A stretch of DNA of 48,973 nucleotides from Methanocorpusculaceae archaeon UBA425 (GCA_002506085.1 DAWV01000026.1:9457-58429); one strand, 5' to 3'; positions 33,436 through 42,338 are shown, counted from the first letter of the stretch. Notes: generated by a model from the sequence alone, not told the origin. Program-made: numbers and translations.

Positions 33436-33924
33436 ATGTCAAGAGAACACCGGGAAAACATCTCTGTTAAAACCGCTATCATCATCGTCTCAACCACCCG
33501 AACAGAAAAAACAGATCTTTCCGGGAATATCATCAGGGAATCCTTTGAAAAATCCAATATTCCCATTGTCTCACAGAAAATTGTCAAAGACGACATAAGC
33601 GAAATCAGAACATCGGTTATGGAAGCTCTTGACCTCGCAAACTGTATTATTGTAAGCGGAGGAACCGGTCTTACCCATGATGACTACACAATCGAAGCAG
33701 TATCCCCGCTCTTCACGAAAACCATGGATGGATTCGGAGAACTTTTCCGTCAGAAAAGTTATGCTCAGGTAGGAAACTCCGTAATTCTTTCACGCGCTGC
33801 TGCAGGAATCACGAAAGGCAGAGCTATCTTCTGCATTCCGGGATCACCCAAAGCCGTCCAGCTCGCTGTTGACGATATCATCGTTCCAGAAATCATTCAC
33901 ATTCTCACCCATGCCAATCAGTAA
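33436..33924 (+). CDS. moaB: MoaB/MogA-like molybdopterin protein
   Basis: A 162-residue MoCF-domain protein. In molybdenum or tungsten cofactor synthesis this family adenylylates molybdopterin before metal insertion. Seen are AIIIVSTTRTEKTDLSGN, the VSGGTGLTHDDYTIEAV motif and CIPGSPKAVQLAV. Methanogens need this cofactor for formylmethanofuran dehydrogenase. I prefer the ATG at 33436 over a TTG seven codons upstream. No ribosome-binding site is seen, so the message may be leaderless. The stop codon lies inside a 7-base tandem repeat shared with the gap to the next gene. Confidence 0.9.
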   Translation: MSREHRENISVKTAIIIVSTTRTEKTDLSGNIIRESFEKSNIPIVSQKIVKDDISEIRTSVMEALDLANCIIVSGGTGLTHDDYTIEAVSPLFTKTMDGFGELFRQKSYAQVGNSVILSRAAAGITKGRAIFCIPGSPKAVQLAVDDIIVPEIIHILTHANQ

Positions 33925-33942
33925 TCAGTAATCAGTAATCAG
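33916..33942. repeat. Heptanucleotide tandem repeat
   Basis: AATCAGT is repeated 3.9 times, from the last codons of moaB through its stop to four bases before the ATG of the GNAT gene. It occupies the whole space where a ribosome-binding site would be. Confidence 0.85.
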
Positions 33943-33946
33943 AAAA

Positions 33947-34450
33947 ATGCCCGTTACATTCATTCCAGTCAAAACACCCGCACAAATCCGGGAAATCGCG
34001 GACACTGCAGAAATCATCTGGACAGAGCATTACACCCCTCTGATCGGCTCCGCCCAGACCAAATACATGATCGATAAATTCCAGTCAGTAACGCCCATCA
34101 TCAATCAGATTCAGCAGGGATACCGGTATTATCTCATCATGTTCGATAACCAGTCCGCAGGATACATCTCCATCCTCTCCGAGCCGATGGAAAAATCTCT
34201 CTTCCTCTCCAAATTCTATATAGCAAAACCCTATCGCGGCAGACACATCGCCGCCGGGACGATCTCCTTCATCAAAGAAATCTGTAAAAAAGAAGGACTG
34301 CACAAAATATGGCTGACCGTAAACAAAGGAAACCACTCATCCATAGCTGCCTATGAGCACCTCGGATTCATCCGTGCCCGTGATATCGTCACTGATATCG
34401 GAGAAGGATATGTCATGGATGATTACCTAATGGAATTAAGCATCCCATAA
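33947..34450 (+). CDS. GNAT-family N-acetyltransferase
   Basis: A 167-residue GNAT protein. The N-terminal strand-helix is IREIADTAEIIWTEHYTP. The acceptor-site strands include QSAGYISILSEP. The CoA-binding part is KFYIAKPYRGRHIAAGTISF, with a Gly-Arg turn. The C-terminal motif is KIWLTVNKGNHSSIAAYEHL, then GFIRARDI. The substrate is unknown. It follows moaB in the same direction with only the heptamer repeat between, so coexpression is likely although function need not be shared. Its 3' end overlaps the convergent transglutaminase-like gene by 28 bases. Confidence 0.85.
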   Translation: MPVTFIPVKTPAQIREIADTAEIIWTEHYTPLIGSAQTKYMIDKFQSVTPIINQIQQGYRYYLIMFDNQSAGYISILSEPMEKSLFLSKFYIAKPYRGRHIAAGTISFIKEICKKEGLHKIWLTVNKGNHSSIAAYEHLGFIRARDIVTDIGEGYVMDDYLMELSIP

Positions 34451-35445
34451 ACATCCTCCCGGCTGGAGGAACCGGTATTAATCTTATCCAGTGTGTCTAT
34501 ATACGAATAGCAGGTTGCCACGCACTCATTATAGGTGGTGACGTTTTTTTCATATTGTTCGTACACCTCCTGATCATATGACTGGCTGAGCAGCGTTTCC
34601 TGACCTGCTATTTCATTTTTCAGCGTTCTCATCTCCTGGCCCAGCGAATCGATGGTAAGAATAATCTCCTCCCTCTGCTCCAGAATCGTATCAACCTGCC
34701 AGGAGACCGTATAAGCGGTCGTCCCCTCTCCCACAAGAAATATCGACTCTTCTCTGATGCGTGTCCGGTTTCGGTTTCTAATAAGAGCAGGACACTCACC
34801 GATGTATGCAGATCTCGTTGTCTCGATTACAATGTACTCGCTGATTACACATCCATCTTCATTTTCCTTTTTAATCGCGGCCGTCATATGATTCTCCTCA
34901 GGAAAATACACGACTCCTGCCGCATATCCGGATTTTGCAAGGAGACCTGCGAGAAGAACACTTTTATCATCGCAGTCCCCCCTATTCTCGATTACGGTCT
35001 CGATTGGGAAATTTACCTCGGCACCAACCGTATTATAGGGAATATTCTGAACATAGGCGGTCAGCAGTTCGGCGTACTCATCACTCGTCAGAGCATGACT
35101 TTCTGCATAGGCATGAAAAAACCCGAGAAGTTTATCATACATCTCATCCTGAGCCGGCTCATTCGCGATTGCAGAATAATACTCCTCTGCCGAGTACCCA
35201 AAGAGCGGAGTCGATTTGGCTCCCTCTTTTTTTGCACCGTAATAGGGAGCAAGACGAAGGGTGACCTCCCCCTCGACCTCCACCCCCCTGAACGGGAAAT
35301 CTATTTGAACAATCCTCGTCGAGGTGTCGGACGTGTCCGCCGTGATTGCCGGACTGATATTTTGAACACCCGTCAAACTCACAGCTGATGAAGTAATCAT
35401 ACTGAAGATAAGTATGGAAAATAGTATTTTATTCAGTATTTTCAT
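34423..35445 (-). CDS. Transglutaminase-like exported protein, paralogue 1
   Basis: A 340-residue protein with an N-terminal signal or anchor helix (ILFSILIFSMITSSAVS) and a papain-like transglutaminase fold. The likely triad is Cys 158 in RGDCDDKSVLLAGLL, His 186 in FPEENHMTAAIK and an acidic residue at IVIETT (Glu 208). An earlier conserved block reads LAPYYGAKKEGAK and AYVQNIPY. The C-terminal 80 residues form a helical, probably coiled-coil tail. It is the nearest to the GNAT gene of three tandem paralogues on this strand. The substrate is unknown; peptide or cell-surface protein cross-links or hydrolysis are family-based guesses. Confidence 0.75.
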   Translation of the reverse strand: MKILNKILFSILIFSMITSSAVSLTGVQNISPAITADTSDTSTRIVQIDFPFRGVEVEGEVTLRLAPYYGAKKEGAKSTPLFGYSAEEYYSAIANEPAQDEMYDKLLGFFHAYAESHALTSDEYAELLTAYVQNIPYNTVGAEVNFPIETVIENRGDCDDKSVLLAGLLAKSGYAAGVVYFPEENHMTAAIKKENEDGCVISEYIVIETTRSAYIGECPALIRNRNRTRIREESIFLVGEGTTAYTVSWQVDTILEQREEIILTIDSLGQEMRTLKNEIAGQETLLSQSYDQEVYEQYEKNVTTYNECVATCYSYIDTLDKINTGSSSREDVYGMLNSIR

Positions 35446-35553
35446 CTGTTCTATGGAACTAGACCCTATTTTGCATTAATCGTTTCTCTTTAACATTCTG
35501 TTAGACCCTCTCAATCCCTTTCTCCTCAAAAATCCGGACGACCGGTCTGGAAT

Positions 35554-36582
35554 CTACTTCAGGGACACAATCGTCTGATACACTTTTTCCCTGTTATAGG
35601 GTTCAGAATTAATCATATGAAGCGTCTCCCGGATGTTCTTACTCTCTTCAACCCCCTTATTATACTCATAGAGATTAAGGTCATACTCGGAGCGAAGCGT
35701 CGTATTCGAAGCATACTCCGGGGTTGCGAGCATCTCCTTCTCGGTCTCGATTATCGTTCCGAGATTGTTCAGTCCCAGATACAGAAGTTCCAGGGCAGCA
35801 TATGCCGTGTCCCGGACATTCAGAATCGTGCTGACCTGCCAGGATGCCGTGTATAAATCCGTTCCATTGCCGATTCGATAAAACGAGTAATCCCCGTAAT
35901 CGGATGATTCGTGCAGCAGTCCGGGGACCTCCCCGACATAGGCATATCGTGTCGTTTCAATAATACTGTATCCGCTATCCCTGTAATCGGTTTGACAGCC
36001 CCCTTTGACACCGGCTGCCATATGATTGTCGTTCCTGAAAACAAAAACACCGGCATCATACCCCTTTTTGTCGAGAAGACCCGCGAGAAGAATACTCTTG
36101 TCATCACAATCTCCCCAGTCGTCAATCACCGTCTCGATGGGAAATCTGATCTCTGTCCCGGACGTTTTGTAGGGAATGTTCTGGACATAGGTTGTCAGGA
36201 GTTCGATATACTCATCGCTCGTCAGGGCATGGCTTTTTGCATATGAATCGAAGACTCTGAAAAGATTTTCATACATCCCGTCCTGTGCCGGGTCATAGGC
36301 GAATGCGGAGTAATATCTATCCGGGGAACAGGAAAACAGCGGTGCTGCTTTTGCCCCCTCGGTTTTTGCGCCGTAATAGGGAGCAAGCCCGAGCGTAATA
36401 TCGCCAGTCACCACATCATCCATGAAGGGAAATTCAATGTGAACGACGGTCGTTGACGTATCTGACTCATTTACCGGAATTTCCGGATAGGTATTATAGG
36501 TGAGAGCACATGAAATCAGGATACAAGAAGTTAGCACAAAGAAAATTATCAGGAAAATTACTATTTTATTTGGAATATTCAT
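35554..36582 (-). CDS. Transglutaminase-like exported protein, paralogue 2
   Basis: A 342-residue paralogue of its two neighbours, with the same order of signal helix (IVIFLIIFFVLTSCILIS), FPFMDDVVTGDITLGLAPYY (first part), YVQNIPYKT, WGDCDDKSILLAGLL with the Cys, FRNDNHMAAGVKGG with the His, and YSIIETTRYAYVGE with the acid. A helical tail follows. I chose the ATG at 36582 because it gives a length in line with the 340 and 343 residues of the others; the longer frame begins with TTG. About 108 bases separate it from paralogue 1, enough for a separate promoter. Confidence 0.75.
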   Translation of the reverse strand: MNIPNKIVIFLIIFFVLTSCILISCALTYNTYPEIPVNESDTSTTVVHIEFPFMDDVVTGDITLGLAPYYGAKTEGAKAAPLFSCSPDRYYSAFAYDPAQDGMYENLFRVFDSYAKSHALTSDEYIELLTTYVQNIPYKTSGTEIRFPIETVIDDWGDCDDKSILLAGLLDKKGYDAGVFVFRNDNHMAAGVKGGCQTDYRDSGYSIIETTRYAYVGEVPGLLHESSDYGDYSFYRIGNGTDLYTASWQVSTILNVRDTAYAALELLYLGLNNLGTIIETEKEMLATPEYASNTTLRSEYDLNLYEYNKGVEESKNIRETLHMINSEPYNREKVYQTIVSLK

Positions 36583-36660
36583 ATCAAGTACAAGGGAATG
36601 CAATTTATTCCGAATTAACTGTTTCTATTACGGTGCAGTGAATCTCCGGACAAGGCAGAA

Positions 36661-37692
36661 CTACCTCATGGAAATGACCGTCTGATAAATCTCCTCCCTG
36701 TTGTAAGACCCGGAATTTATCGTTGTTATGAGCTCAATATATTCATTTCTTGCCGCAACACCTGTGTTATATGCTGCAAGATTCTCCTTATACTCCAGAT
36801 ACCCGGGCATGCTCCATGATTGTTTAAGCGAAATCTCCTGGTTCTCTATCTCCAGTGAAAGAGCACTCATCTCATCATATAATGCCTCGACCTCAGCATA
36901 TGCCTGTTCCCGTCTATCCAGAATCGTCCCGACCTGATATGATGCCGTGTAGGAAATGGTTCCCTCGCCGACCGTATAAAAAATAAACTTCCCAGGCGTC
37001 TGATTCAGAATCAGGGCCGGTTCTTCCCCGATGTATGCGTATCTGGTCGTTTCGATAATAGTATAGCCGGTGTTCCCGTACCCCGTCTCCTCCCCTCCTT
37101 TGATGGCTGCCGTCATATGATTATCCTCCGGAAAGTACATCAATCCGGCATCATACCCTTTTTTAGAGAGAAGACCTGCGAGAAGAACACTTTTATCATC
37201 ACAGTCTCCCCAGTCTTCAACCACCGTCTCAATGGGGAATTTCGCGGTCATACCGGTTGTTTTGTAGGGAATATCCTGAACATACGCGGTCAGCAGCTCG
37301 GCATACTCATCACGTGTGAGATTATGTTCTGCCGCATACTCATCGAAAAATCCGAGGAGGGCAAAATACATCTGATCCTGGGCAGGGTCCTCGGTGATTG
37401 CAAGATAATACTTCTCTTTCCACCCGTCTTCATCGAAATTCCCAAAGAGACGGGCTTTATTTGCATCCTCATGCTTTGTGCCGTTATAGGGAGCCAGAAA
37501 AAGCGTAACCTCTCCTTGTACAATATCATCTTTGAAAGGGAATTCTATTGCCGCAATGGTGGTCGTGGTATCCGATGAATCCACCAGAATTTCAGGATAG
37601 GTATCATGATAAGGAAGACCCGTACTTTGGAATACCGTAACTACCAGAAGAATAATGATTAAGGAAAATAGTATGGTATTCAGGTATTTCAT
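36661..37692 (-). CDS. Transglutaminase-like exported protein, paralogue 3
   Basis: A 343-residue paralogue. The N-terminal helix is TILFSLIIILLVVTVFQ. It has LAPYNGTKHEDANKA, YVQDIPYKT, WGDCDDKSVLLAGLLSKKG, FPEDNHMTAAIKGGEE and YTIIETTRYAYIGEEPAL, the same triad as in the two copies downstream. A tail with heptad-like spacing (YAEVEALYDEMSALSLEIENQ, in part) suggests a coiled coil. The first of the set in transcription order. Identity among the three is high in the catalytic block and lower in the tails, consistent with duplication followed by divergence of the partner-binding part. Confidence 0.75.
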   Translation of the reverse strand: MKYLNTILFSLIIILLVVTVFQSTGLPYHDTYPEILVDSSDTTTTIAAIEFPFKDDIVQGEVTLFLAPYNGTKHEDANKARLFGNFDEDGWKEKYYLAITEDPAQDQMYFALLGFFDEYAAEHNLTRDEYAELLTAYVQDIPYKTTGMTAKFPIETVVEDWGDCDDKSVLLAGLLSKKGYDAGLMYFPEDNHMTAAIKGGEETGYGNTGYTIIETTRYAYIGEEPALILNQTPGKFIFYTVGEGTISYTASYQVGTILDRREQAYAEVEALYDEMSALSLEIENQEISLKQSWSMPGYLEYKENLAAYNTGVAARNEYIELITTINSGSYNREEIYQTVISMR

Positions 37693-37746
37693 AAATTATA
37701 TGACAGTATATCCTGATAATTTTTAATCGTTTGCGTTAAGGTATTT

Positions 37747-38241
37747 TTATCTCCATGCATCGAGCATCGCAACCCTTTCCTGGACCAGTTCACCAATCCG
37801 GCTCATTCCGACAATCGAAAGCTCCTCTTCGGAAATATCGAATTCCTGCATGAGTACTTTTGTATCTGCACGAATTTCAGCGGATATCTCCACGATTTTC
37901 TGGATTCTGTCTTTTGCGGATGCCACATCGCCGTCAAGAATCAGAACATAGACCTGATTATGTCCTTCATGCAGACCAAAACGCGGTGCGAGAGCACACT
38001 GTCTTTGCCCCGAGGCATAAACCAGAATCTCCATCGAAAGCGTGCGGGCGATGTTTTTTCCCTCGGCAAACGACCTCTTTGCATGCAGAACCGCGGATTC
38101 GATATGCTCCCTCCCGGCGATTTTCGCTGCATCCAGCAGAACGATCGTCGATTTCGTTTCTTTTCCAATAGCATTCACACTTTTGAGCGTGCGGGCAACC
38201 TCCTCCACCTCAAGAGTTCCGGAAAAAATATCCATCGTCAT
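37747..38241 (-). CDS. cgi121: KEOPS complex subunit Cgi121
   Basis: A 164-residue homologue of Cgi121/TPRKB, the KEOPS subunit that binds Bud32 and tRNA during t6A37 synthesis. Matching segments are HAKRSFAEGKNIARTLSMEI, LVYASGQRQCALAPRFGLHE, and VYVLILDGD. Its start codon lies two bases after the hel308 stop, and GGAG at the end of hel308 serves as its ribosome-binding site, so the two are coupled. The pairing with hel308 is also known to me from other euryarchaea. Confidence 0.82.
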   Translation of the reverse strand: MTMDIFSGTLEVEEVARTLKSVNAIGKETKSTIVLLDAAKIAGREHIESAVLHAKRSFAEGKNIARTLSMEILVYASGQRQCALAPRFGLHEGHNQVYVLILDGDVASAKDRIQKIVEISAEIRADTKVLMQEFDISEEELSIVGMSRIGELVQERVAMLDAWR

Positions 38242-38243
38242 AC

Positions 38244-40415
38244 TTATTCTCCAAAATCAAACAGGGTCGCCTGCGGTTTTTTCTCCGCAGGTTCGACCGT
38301 AATCTCTTTTTCTTCAATCTCCGGCTGACTTTTCCTGCCGGATTTTCGTCCCGCCTCTTTTTGAACATTCTTCGCCGTCACGGCGCCGAGAATCGCAACC
38401 AGGTCATTTTCGTCTGCGGCGAGGATATCTTTCGGACTGGTGATTCCTCTGTTAAAGAGTCTGCGTGCCCTGACCCTGCCGATACCTTTGAGGGAAATCA
38501 GCGGGATGAGCTCTTCTTTCACTCCGTGGGTTACCCGGAGCTCCAGATCCTGCATCTTCACATCGAATGAGGGCGTGAACTCATGGCAGATTCTTGCCGC
38601 CGCATGCATGAGCCATTTGAGGTTTTCCACGACTGCGTGAATATCCCCGGCTCCCACCCCGAACCGTTCACAGATGGAATCCTCACCAATCTCATCCGTC
38701 CACTCCTCGGCGACAAGAGCGGTCTTGATTGCCGCAAAAAACTCTTCGGAGATGTCTTCCATCATGAGTTCGCTTCCTCTGTCGGTGAGGATTTTATCAA
38801 TGAATGTCTCGTCCGAGGCTTTGAGATAGAACCGGAACATATCCGGCGTCATGCAGAGAAGGTGCAGCATCCCGAATGCCGTGAAGTCTGAACAGCCTTT
38901 CAGTCCGTCTTTTATCATCATGGCGGATTCGGGGTCCAGATACAGTCTGGAGGAAAGTGCGCCGAACCGGGTCCCATGGACCCCCTCGCCCTCGAACTCG
39001 ATCATCCCGGACTCTTCCAGATACGCAAGAGCCCGCTCAACGTTTTTATCGAGACGGCGGTGAACGGATTTCTGGCTCGCGTAGAAGGATTTCTCCATGA
39101 ATCCTCTCACTTCGTCACGGGTTTCGGCAAAACCCGAAGTGATGAGTGCGAGAAGATGACTCCTGAGTTCGTTCTCTCTCTGGCACTGGGAGGAGATGTC
39201 TTCTGCCGGTGCGTCGATGAACTCCTCGAAGAGCCGGTCCACGTCCTGCTTTTCCTTCGCAATCAGGACAGCCTCTCCATATGGGTCGAGTCTCGGTCTT
39301 CCTGCTCTGCCTGCCATCTGGTGGTATTCGAGGACCGGAATCGGGTTCATCCCGGACCCCCGCTCATATCTCTGATAATCCCGGATGATGACCCGGCGTG
39401 CGGGCAGATTCAGTCCTGCAGCGAGGGTCGGCGTCGCTGAAATCACGAGAATATCGCCTTTTCGAAATCCATCCTCGACTGCCTTTCTTGCCTCCGAGGG
39501 CAGGCCTGCGTGATGGAATGCGGCTCCGGATTTCACGGCTGCGGCAAGTGTTTTTCCGGATGCTGTCGTATCTGCCCTCGCAATTCTGTTCGAGAGTTCA
39601 TCCAGTGCCGGTGAGGATTTTTTCAGGACTGCGGCAGCCCGTTTTGCATATGCTTCGGCAGAACGCCGTGAAGAGACAAAGACCAGGCACTGCCCGCCTT
39701 CACCTATTGTATCGAGAAGAAGATTCAGGTCATCGTCTTTTTTCGGGGTTAAAAGCACCCGTTCCGTTCCATGAAAATGAATCGCTCCGTCAAAATAGAC
39801 GCCCTCGCGTAAATCAACCGGCCGCCATTCGCTGGTAATCAGGTGTGCGTCCAGCCATTTTGCGAGACTCTCCGGATTTCCCATTGTGGCGGACAGACCG
39901 ATAATCTGCATGGTTGGGTTCAGATACCTGAGCTGGGCTATCACCATCTCGAGGGTAGCTCCCCGGGTTTCGTCTCCTATCAGATGAATCTCGTCGACTA
40001 CGAGGAGAGAAATCTCTTTCAGCCACCCGGCTTTGTTCCGGAGAAGTGAATCCGTCTTCTCGGAAGTCGCGACAATGATGTCGTAACGGCCGAGATATTC
40101 GTCGCGCTGGTCAGGGTCGCCGGTCGCGATGCCGACTTTGACAGATTTTCCGCTGAAGTCTTCATATTTTTCCGAAGCGAGGGCTTTTAGCGGGACTACG
40201 TACAGGCATTTTCCTCCATCGGCAATTTCTCTCTGCATTGCCATTTCGGCGATGAGAGTTTTTCCGGAAGCTGTCGGAATGGCGGCTAAAATATTTTTCC
40301 GGTCAAATAATCCGGCATGTATGCATTCAGCCTGGGGGGGGTAGAGTTCCTCAATCCCGGCTTTTAGATATGCGTCGCGCAGATGATTTGGAAGCGGCAG
40401 ATCGGCTATTTTCAT
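38244..40415 (-). CDS. hel308: Hel308 (Hjm) DNA helicase
   Basis: A 723-residue superfamily 2 helicase of the Hel308/POLQ type, acting at stalled forks. Motifs seen are YPPQAECIHAGL (Q motif), Walker A PTASGKT, VVDEIHLIGD (DEIH), GLSATMGN, the RADTTASGK to FHHAGL region, and motif VI QMAGRAGRPR. A winged helix and the ratchet domain follow. A C-terminal helix-hairpin-helix reads LISLKGIGRVRARRLFNRGI. The last nine residues QATLFDFGE form a good PCNA-interacting (PIP) box. It is coupled to cgi121. An origin-recognition-box-like element lies 22 bases upstream of its ATG. Confidence 0.95.
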   Translation of the reverse strand: MKIADLPLPNHLRDAYLKAGIEELYPPQAECIHAGLFDRKNILAAIPTASGKTLIAEMAMQREIADGGKCLYVVPLKALASEKYEDFSGKSVKVGIATGDPDQRDEYLGRYDIIVATSEKTDSLLRNKAGWLKEISLLVVDEIHLIGDETRGATLEMVIAQLRYLNPTMQIIGLSATMGNPESLAKWLDAHLITSEWRPVDLREGVYFDGAIHFHGTERVLLTPKKDDDLNLLLDTIGEGGQCLVFVSSRRSAEAYAKRAAAVLKKSSPALDELSNRIARADTTASGKTLAAAVKSGAAFHHAGLPSEARKAVEDGFRKGDILVISATPTLAAGLNLPARRVIIRDYQRYERGSGMNPIPVLEYHQMAGRAGRPRLDPYGEAVLIAKEKQDVDRLFEEFIDAPAEDISSQCQRENELRSHLLALITSGFAETRDEVRGFMEKSFYASQKSVHRRLDKNVERALAYLEESGMIEFEGEGVHGTRFGALSSRLYLDPESAMMIKDGLKGCSDFTAFGMLHLLCMTPDMFRFYLKASDETFIDKILTDRGSELMMEDISEEFFAAIKTALVAEEWTDEIGEDSICERFGVGAGDIHAVVENLKWLMHAAARICHEFTPSFDVKMQDLELRVTHGVKEELIPLISLKGIGRVRARRLFNRGITSPKDILAADENDLVAILGAVTAKNVQKEAGRKSGRKSQPEIEEKEITVEPAEKKPQATLFDFGE

Positions 40416-40436
40416 GAAACACGTCTGAATTTATTT

Positions 40437-40460
40437 GGACCCCTTTGTTTCCAGTGGAAC
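40437..40460 (-). promoter_or_regulatory. ORB-like element upstream of hel308
   Basis: On the minus strand it reads GTTCCACTGGAAACAAAGGG followed by GTCC, with the same dyad and G-run order as the boxes at the predicted origin, 7 kb away. It lies in the hel308 promoter region. Confidence 0.6.
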
Positions 40461-40508
40461 TCTCCGGAATCACTCATTGTATATAATGATTTTCACTTTA
40501 TAGCTCTC

Positions 40509-41051
40509 TCAGTAGTAATAGTTCAGCATGTCCATTTTTGCTTCCTTCTTTTTCCGTTCCAGGAAATTAAAGACACTATTATGATCTGAACCATTGACGA
40601 GCATTGTGACTGCTGTGTGCGCGTCGTTTGACTGGTCCGGCATGCCGATGATGCCTACGGTTTTCCCGTACACGGAAATGACGGTTCCGGTCATGTTTTC
40701 GATCTGTTCACGGGCTTTTCCGTCACGTCCGATGATTCTTCCTCTGATTCTTGCAAGTTTCTGGGGAGTGTCCGCGATGTCGGCGAGGTCGATGAGGGTC
40801 AGGACCATGTCATCGTCTTCGAGCAGTTTCTTTGCACGTTCTGGTGAGAATCCGCGTCCGATTGCTTTGATGACTTCCATTGAGCGGATTTCCGCGAGAG
40901 CGTCCTCTTTGTTTATGACTTCGATAAGTCCGGTCTGGCTGTCGATTTCAAGTGTAACGTTGAGGATTTTTTCCAGGAATTTTCTGGTCTCTCCGCTTTT
41001 TCCGATAATTGCGCCGATTCTGTCGTTTGGGATTTTTATTTCCTGTGTCAT
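40509..41051 (-). CDS. KH-domain RNA-binding protein (archaeal Dim2/Krr1-like)
   Basis: A 180-residue protein with two KH domains, GxxG loops IIGKSGET and IIGRDGKA. It is the archaeal counterpart of Pno1/Dim2, which binds the 3' end of 16S rRNA precursor and interacts with IF2 and RIO kinases during small-subunit maturation. The C-terminus NFLERKKKEAKMD is typical. It begins three bases after the rio1 stop, so the two ribosome-assembly factors are made together. Confidence 0.92.
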   Translation of the reverse strand: MTQEIKIPNDRIGAIIGKSGETRKFLEKILNVTLEIDSQTGLIEVINKEDALAEIRSMEVIKAIGRGFSPERAKKLLEDDDMVLTLIDLADIADTPQKLARIRGRIIGRDGKAREQIENMTGTVISVYGKTVGIIGMPDQSNDAHTAVTMLVNGSDHNSVFNFLERKKKEAKMDMLNYYY

Positions 41052-41054
41052 GAT

Positions 41055-41921
41055 TTATATCTCGAAAAATTCTTCTCCGACGATGTCACGGAAAAGTTCG
41101 TGTTCGTCGGTGGTTTTACATTTGTTTGCAAAAAATCTGTTGATGTTTTTGATGTCCCGGAAGAGGAAGTTGTAGGCTCTCGGGTGTTCGGGGATGACTG
41201 CCTGGGCCATGTCGATTAAGATGAGCCCGTCGGGTCCGGTGAGGATGTTGTATTCTGATAAGTCGCCGTGAATCAGGTGTGCTTTCTGATACAGATCCCG
41301 GATTAATCCGATGGTTTCTTCGTAGGCTTCGGCAGGGGTTCCCGGGAGACGCTGCCGCATCTGCGGGTAGGCGATGTTTCCTTCGCCCAGAAACTGCATG
41401 ACGAGGATGTTTCTGTCGAATGCATAGGGGGTGGGGCAGGGAATCCCGGCTTCACGGGTACGTGATAGGTTGCTGAATTCTTTCTGGGTCCAGGCAAAGA
41501 TGATGTCTTTGTGGGTCCGGCGGATTCCGGAGAACCGGGGGTCACCGATGATGTATTCACTCATTGTGGTGAAGTTTCCGGTGCGTAGCCGGTAGATTTT
41601 GATGGCGGCAGAGATTTCGTTTCCGGAGTCGTCCAGTTTTCCGGCGAGAAAGACGCTTGCTTCCTTTCCGGTGGAGATGGAGCCGCCGACAGATGTGATG
41701 ACGTTTTTCTTGACGAGTTTGTACAAGGCTAAAAGAGTGACTTCATCAAAGACTTCACCGGTGACTTTTCTAGTGTCGGCGTCTTTGATTCGGATGCCGA
41801 GTTCAGAGAGTTTTCGGTCGAGGTATTCGATTCTGCTGTCCTGGTCCTGGTGCTGGTCATCCGGGGATGAGTTTCGCGGCGGTGAGCAGACTTTTGGTTT
41901 GCGGGTTTTTGGGGAGGACAT
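41055..41921 (-). CDS. rio1: RIO1-type serine/threonine protein kinase
   Basis: A 288-residue atypical kinase needed for small-ribosomal-subunit maturation. Seen are the Gly-rich substitute STGKEASVF, the catalytic lysine in AAIKIYRLRTG, the loop IHGDLSEYNIL and the metal-binding IDMAQAV, all typical of RIO1. I chose the ATG at 41921 (MSSPKTRKP) because the upstream codons of the frame overlap repeat-rich sequence and resemble nothing. In many archaea an eIF1A gene precedes this pair; none is present here, and repeat DNA begins immediately upstream. Confidence 0.93.
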   Translation of the reverse strand: MSSPKTRKPKVCSPPRNSSPDDQHQDQDSRIEYLDRKLSELGIRIKDADTRKVTGEVFDEVTLLALYKLVKKNVITSVGGSISTGKEASVFLAGKLDDSGNEISAAIKIYRLRTGNFTTMSEYIIGDPRFSGIRRTHKDIIFAWTQKEFSNLSRTREAGIPCPTPYAFDRNILVMQFLGEGNIAYPQMRQRLPGTPAEAYEETIGLIRDLYQKAHLIHGDLSEYNILTGPDGLILIDMAQAVIPEHPRAYNFLFRDIKNINRFFANKCKTTDEHELFRDIVGEEFFEI

Positions 41922-41996
41922 GATGGGGTTGATGTAAATTTTCAGCTGTGCTGTGTGGGGTATGTTTCTTTTATGAGGTATTAGTTTTTTTGTGGC

Positions 41997-42338
41997 GGGG
42001 CGAGCCAACAGGCTCGCCCTTAGCCAAGCAAACCGAAGGTTTGCGCGTGGGCGGACCGGTCCATAGGATTGGTCTTAGCGGAGGCGGGTTGGCGACGAAG
42101 TCGACGACCTCAGCGGAGCAAACTGAAAGTTTGCGACCAAGTCGATAGACTTGCGACTGCGGGGCGGGGCGAAGCCTTTGAGTGAACTTGAATTCCCGTT
42201 ATGGATATTTGGGTGTACTTCGGTTTCGTGTAATGGATTCTTTTTTGATGACCGTATCCCCGCAAGGCAAAGCCTTGGTCGCAAACTTTCAGTTTGCTCG
42301 GCTGAAGGCGAGCCTTCGGCTCACCCCGCCAGAATAAG
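41997..42338. repeat. Hairpin-module block with dispersed repeat
   Basis: Short inverted modules of the kind at 59-300 fill 41997-42175 (CGAGCC.GGCTCG, GCAAACCGAAGGTTTGC, CAAACTGAAAGTTTG, AAGTCGATAGACTT). They also fill 42263-42328 in the opposite sense. The exact 23-base segment at 42119-42141 is inverted at 42274-42296. Between them lies a copy of the GTACTTCG repeat (42211-42240) with its GGATTCTTTTTTGATGACCG tail. The block separates the housekeeping rio1 operon from the accessory genes downstream. Confidence 0.65.
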
